From Gamsiella multidivaricata (lineage: Eukaryota; Mortierellomycota; Mortierellomycetes; Mortierellales; Mortierellaceae): a stretch of DNA of 64,000 nt. Below, in pieces: positions 59,802 to 64,000 of this stretch. Location of the stretch: NCBI RefSeq assembly GCF_025024155.1, contig NW_026251764.1, positions 124,001 to 188,000 of the forward strand, given 5' to 3'. The notes beneath the pieces were generated by a model. That model saw only the letters and a program-made list of their open reading frames with translations. It searched no databases and was not told the origin of the DNA. Numbering within the stretch: the stretch's first letter is position 1; every line of letters begins with the position of its first letter. The position numbers and the translations under genes are program-made.

Positions 59802-61341
59802 CTAAGCATCCTTGGCTTTAGCAAAATCTCCGAAACTTTGGATGATGTACGAGGGCTTGATAGGTTGGTTGGGGTCCAGGGCCTCTTCCTCGGTATTGAC
59901 ACCCGTTAGGACCATGAGGGTCGCAATGTTACCGTTGCGACCGAAATCAATGTCCGTATCGAGTCGGTCGCCGACCATGCACGTCCTCTCCGGATCGGTG
60001 TGGTAACTAGATCAAACAAAAAGGACCCAATTATACAGTTGTTAGCATCCAGGAAGAGCAAACCACGAAGCGTCTCTAAAAAAAAATAAAAAATAAAATG
60101 CATACTTTGAAAAGAAACAATCAAGCATGGGCTTGTTTGGTTTGCCCATGACCAAGGGCTGTCGCTTGAGTGCATGGATCAACGGCTGCGCCAAAGACCC
60201 AGTGCCAGGGAAGATACCATTGGGAGCCGGGAAGGTCGAGTCATCGTTGGTGAGGATGAAATGAATGTTCTGCTTCTTGTTGTTGAGGTACATGAAGGCC
60301 TTGGCGAGCTTGCGGTAATTGAGGTTCAGGTCGAATCCGCAGACGACTGCGCCAATCGTCGCGTCCGGCTCGATCTGGCCAAAGTCCGAGTGGTTCATCA
60401 TCGTGCCATTATCCTCCTATTGCGGTGAAATCGACATAGAGAAAGAACAAGGGAGAGGAAGGGAAGCAAGAAAAGACGTGTGTGTCAGCGTATTGGGGGT
60501 TTTGGAAGATCACTCACTAGACGCCCAACGATAACGGTCCATCGTCATTTGTTTGATCGACCTTTTTTGCCTTATGAAGTTTATTTTTTTTTTTGCTGCA
60601 AGATAACGAAAAACACACCCAGCAAAATATAACAACCCTCTTCCTCCCAATTCCCTCTTTAATGATAACGACGTTCCTTCCGAATGCACTTACAGTTAAT
60701 CCTATGGCCTGGATGCCGACCTCCCGAAGTTCGTCCTCGATCCCAGACTCTCCAATGACATAGACTTTCTGATCACTCGGGAACTTCAAGATCTCCTTGA
60801 GATAGACCGCTGTTGCGAATGCAGAGCTGAAGATATCTTTCTCCGAAGCTTCGATCCCGAGTTTTTGGAACTTCTTGACGTAATTCGCCCGGGAGAGTGT
60901 GCTGTTGTTAGTTACAAAGACGAGTTTCTTGCCTGATAGTGCGTGCAATCCACAGTTAGTCGAGGAGGGATAAAAAAATAATAATCGGGGAATGAGATCG
61001 GCGGTATGTATCACTTGCGTCCAATTGAGTGTTGCAATCGCAGAGGGTTCACAGCATACCGTTTTGACGAAGAAAGTTGATGGTATCCAGTACGCCATCG
61101 AGAACTCTGTTGCCATGCCAAAGGACACCTATATACATCGTCCGAAAAGTGTCAACAACAACAACAACGAATGCCATTGAAACGGATGATAGAGGCACGA
61201 AAAAAAAAAAAAAAAAAAGTAAAAAGAAGGAAAAGAGCCAATACCGTCGCAGTCGAGCATGAAGGTGTCGAACTTGTCGAGGAAGGTCTTGTAGTCCTCG
61301 ATGGTTGTCAGTTTCTTGGGCGTGGGTTCTGAGCTGACCAT
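59802..61341 (-). CDS. PHO13: HAD phosphatase, PHO13/phosphoglycolate phosphatase type
   Basis: Five exons (61341-61245, 61128-61060, 60932-60694, 60416-60106, 60006-59802) encode 306 residues, the family size. HAD motif I DCDG|VLWHGNRVL is split by intron 1. Motif II is KKLVFVTNNST, motif III lysine lies in LVMGKPNKPM, and motif IV is TCMVGDRLDTDIDFG. The cap block includes VVCGFDLNLNYRKLAKA. Pho13/PGP-type enzymes remove side products of glycolysis such as 2-phospho-L-lactate and 4-phosphoerythronate, and also hydrolyse phosphoglycolate in vitro. All catalytic residues are present. The gene is divergent from the small Cys-rich gene, with about 300 bp between them. That gap contains a GCTCA tandem repeat at 61523-61541. 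Confidence 0.95.
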
Positions 61342-61645
61342 GGCTGTGTTGGAGAGATGAGAAGGCCAAAGGTGGGGGGAGGGAGGGGGGAGGGGAACGA
61401 AGTGAATGAGAGTGAGAAACGCAACAACAGCAGGGCGTTGGAGACAAAGGACCCGTCCCTCCCCCCGAAAATGCTGTCACACCAACAGCGCAGCCCAAAG
61501 TTCCTGACCTCATTTACACAGGTCAGCTCAGCTCAGCTCAGATCGATATCCCACGCAGTCACCTTGTGTTTTTTTTCTTCCTTTTTCTTGGTTGGAGTCT
61601 TCATTCCATTTGACATCCTGACTCGAACTCCACCTTCTTCACACA

Positions 61646-62007
61646 ATGTAATCTCCCTCAACCACCCTAGCTGTCCTCTGTATCCATCATGTCGCTAACC
61701 CACTCCCCTGTAGCATACCAACACTAACCCTACCTTCCCTTCCATGCCTTGTCCTCCTCTCCCCCATAGGTGCTGGCGTGTCCACGACAAGTACCTGTGC
61801 TCGACTGACAAGAAGCACTTTGAAGAGTATCATGTCTACTACCAAAAGTGCAATTCCTGTCCCCATGACCGCGAACAGTGCGGCAGTCTGATCATCGAAC
61901 GTGAAGCCTCCAAACTCTTTCCCTGGCGATGCAGCGTCTGTGCCCAGAAGGAGTTCATGGACAAGACGGGGCGTTATAAGACCGAAGGTACAGCAACAGA
62001 TGTTTAA
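61646..62007 (+). CDS. Small Cys-rich protein, start codon split by an intron
   Basis: The preferred model is two exons, 61646-61647 (AT) and 61770-62007, giving 79 residues beginning MCWRVHDKYLCS. The 122-nt intron has donor GTAATC, acceptor CCCATAG and a CACTAAC branch-like site at about 61718-61725. Short fungal proteins beginning MC-aromatic-RV are common, which favours this model. The alternative is an ATG at 61744 reading straight through the acceptor (MPCPPLPHRCWRV, 87 residues). Eight or so cysteines, as CNSC and CSVC pairs plus singles, and a histidine suggest a metal-binding fold. Function is unknown. Confidence 0.62.
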
Positions 62008-62470
62008 ATGCCAATGGTGTTAAAAACGTCAAGGCGTATATCTGAGGATACGATATGAAAGTAGAAAGCAAATCCAGTAAAATTGACAATGCCGTCTTTT
62101 TTTTTTTTTTTTTTTTGTTTCTTTACTCGCTGATAGATTTCTCGCGATGGTAGAAGCAGCCAGCCATTGCAGCAGCAGGACCAACTGTTTTTCTTTTTCT
62201 TTCTTTTTTTTTCTTATCTAGCACGCTTCATTGTATCAATAAACCCTCATTTTAAAGCACACCAAACAACTACAGGAACACCCACATCCTCGCTTGCAAC
62301 TTATGGAGCATCGCAGAGGATCGCTAGGCATGTCTTTATAGGGCAGCCCTGATATACCCCAAGATACTATGTAGTCTACAGGAAAGGACCGAAGGCGGGC
62401 AACATGAAAGCAAAATGGACCCAAATGGATCAAAGAACAAAAAAAAAAAAAAAAAACCAGATCGATACTT
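62008..62470. other. Convergent 3' spacer
   Basis: About 460 bp with T-runs at 62098-62116 and 62201-62212 and an A-run at 62440-62456. It holds the 3' ends of the Cys-rich gene and of lipin. Nothing else is recognised. Confidence 0.45.
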
Positions 62471-63906
62471 TCACAGGAAGGGCGCATCAATATCGAGCTC
62501 AACATCTACATCATCCAGATCCTCCTCTTCGTCTTCACCATACTCGTCCTCATATTCTCCGCCATCTTCCTCATCACCGTCTTCATCCTCATACGGCCCT
62601 TCCGCATAGTCATCAAACGACCCGCTCAGAATTTGGTCCGCACTCACGCCCTCGCTCGTTTCCGCATACGCATCCTGCAGCAATGCACCCGTCGCATCCT
62701 GATCCTGACTTTGACCTTGTTCTGACTTTGAAGTCCTGCTGCCCCGCAAGAACGGGATCACCGTCTCTGTGAATCGACTGGCGATTTGAGGAGGGGACAC
62801 TGAAAACCCAGACGACGGTGCCTTCTTCTCTACCTGGATATCGAGCGGATGGACATCCTCCGCATTCATGGTACCTGGAGGATGAGACGAGTTAAAGGAG
62901 GTCGGTGGCGAGGTCCCAAGGTTCGATGGGATGTAGGCAGAAGTCGAGGTCATGGACATGCCTCTTGCCCGTTTTCCTTGATTTCCAATACTCGATTCTG
63001 TAATTGCTGCCGCGGTTGCAGTGCCCGATGATGGACCGCTATGCTTATCAAACGGATTCACATTGGATGCCGACGACGACAATGCTGGAGAGGTCAACAC
63101 AGACTGGGCTCCGTACTTCATCAGCGATGTCGAAAGTCGACGCGTCCGCTCTGCGATCTGCAGCCCTCCAGACGCAGAAACCGGAGGAGATAGCGGAGGA
63201 GTGACTGCAGCAGGATTATAGGATGAAGGAAATGGTGGGGGCGAAGAACTCGTCAACCGGGGGGAGAGCTGCGACACGAACGAGGAATTCGCGGACGGAG
63301 GTGTCTGGGGTGCCGAGTTGAATGTCGGGATCGACGGTCGCCTCTTTCCAGATGCTCCGGAAGTGAACGAGCTGGTGAAACTGCGGATCACGCCCAGGCG
63401 ACTGGATTTGCTGTAAGTGTTAATGTCAACGGGCGCTTGTGGGAGCACGGGTTGGTGAGAGGGTGCCATGGGTAACTCGATCGAGGGCAAGGGTGCCTTC
63501 CAGTAGTTCCAGTCATTGAATTCTGGGGCATGACGCTTTCCTGGGAAGATCTCGTTCACAAGATCATTGAGCGCGAGGTAGCTACAAAGAGATATCGTGA
63601 AGAGCTGTGGGAATCAGTCATGGGGCATCGACGATATATAACCCTGCTTTCGTGTTTGTGTTTATGTCGGTATCGAAATACGACGCTTACGAGGATTTGT
63701 AAGAGCTGAGGAGCTCCAGCTTGACTTCGCCGCCCGAATCGATCGTGAAGATCCTAGACGAGGGGACATTGACGCTTCGGTACGAAAGCGCGTCCGTGAT
63801 ACGGTTTCCAAAGCCGGCATAGAACGGATTGCGGTCTCCAAACAACCTTCGGATATCGCGCAAGCAGGCCATCTTGAACTCTTCAGGCTTCCTCATAATC
63901 ACCTCT
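62471..63906 (-). CDS. PAH1: Lipin / phosphatidate phosphatase PAH1, C-terminal part (runs off the window)
   Basis: Two exons are visible (63906-63691 and 63581-62471), about 442 residues. The upstream HAD core with the DxDxT motif lies beyond the right edge. The first exon is the end of the LNS2 domain: [55 protein letters not shown]. It continues as [14 protein letters not shown]. Next comes [16 protein letters not shown], which matches the conserved tryptophan block needed for yeast Pah1 function. A long Ser/Pro-rich region ends in an acidic tail ([19 protein letters not shown]) of the type that recruits Nem1-Spo7. The enzyme makes diacylglycerol from phosphatidate at the nuclear/ER membrane. 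63907-64000 looks intronic. Confidence 0.93.
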
Positions 63907-64000
63907 CTGATAATTATTATAAAAAAATAAAGACCAGATCAACATCGTAACTGGAATCTATCGCATGCTAAAATATGCCGCTGCAGCATTTCCTTGAAAA

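Overview
The window is nuclear DNA of a filamentous, early-diverging fungus. The evidence is dense spliceosomal introns of about 50-600 nt with GT..AG borders and T-rich tracts, fungal gene families (Cbk1/Cot1 kinase, Chs5, lipin, Tps2, Pmi40) and long low-complexity Gln/Ser/Pro stretches. The presence of a full COP1-type ubiquitin ligase and a linker histone H1, together with the general style, points to Mucoromycota, most likely Mortierellomycotina. That placement is inference.

Layout, left to right: COP1 (+, 5' end possibly off the window); NDR kinase CBK1 (+); a single-pass membrane protein (-); a homeodomain protein (+); a 1646-residue orphan protein (+); a multi-pass RING-H2 membrane protein (-); EB1/Bim1 (-); histone H1 (-); trehalose-6-phosphate phosphatase TPS2 (+); ribosomal protein eL36 (-); a 78-residue orphan (-); mitochondrial phosphate carrier (+); NRDE2 (+); a Fanzor/TnpB-like relic; a DUF1761 membrane protein (-); a pogo-type DNA transposon in a repeat-rich island (48.6-51.9 kb); mannose-6-phosphate isomerase (-); CHS5 (+); histone H3 (-); a carotenoid-oxygenase-family protein (+); PHO13-type HAD phosphatase (-); a small Cys-rich protein whose ATG is apparently split by an intron (+); and the C-terminal part of lipin/PAH1 (-), which runs off the right edge. 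Exon chains given below were checked for reading phase and close in frame.

Most of the window is ordinary housekeeping gene space: polar growth and cell wall (Cbk1, Chs5, Pmi40, EB1), trehalose and lipid metabolism (Tps2, Pah1), chromatin (H1, H3) and RNA biology (NRDE2). I see no operon-like or cluster logic. The most interesting part is the mobile-element island. There a pogo transposon with 86-bp inverted ends and TA target duplications carries a transposase gene that is open apart from one 213-bp insertion. The insertion has 8-bp inverted ends and a 5-bp target duplication. Beside it lies a 62-bp-arm hairpin, and 1.5 kb upstream is a fossil of a Fanzor/TnpB nuclease. Other points are an oxygenase lacking its fourth iron-binding histidine, a GC-AG intron, and a similar ACGCGT-containing promoter module at the homeodomain and histone H1 genes.
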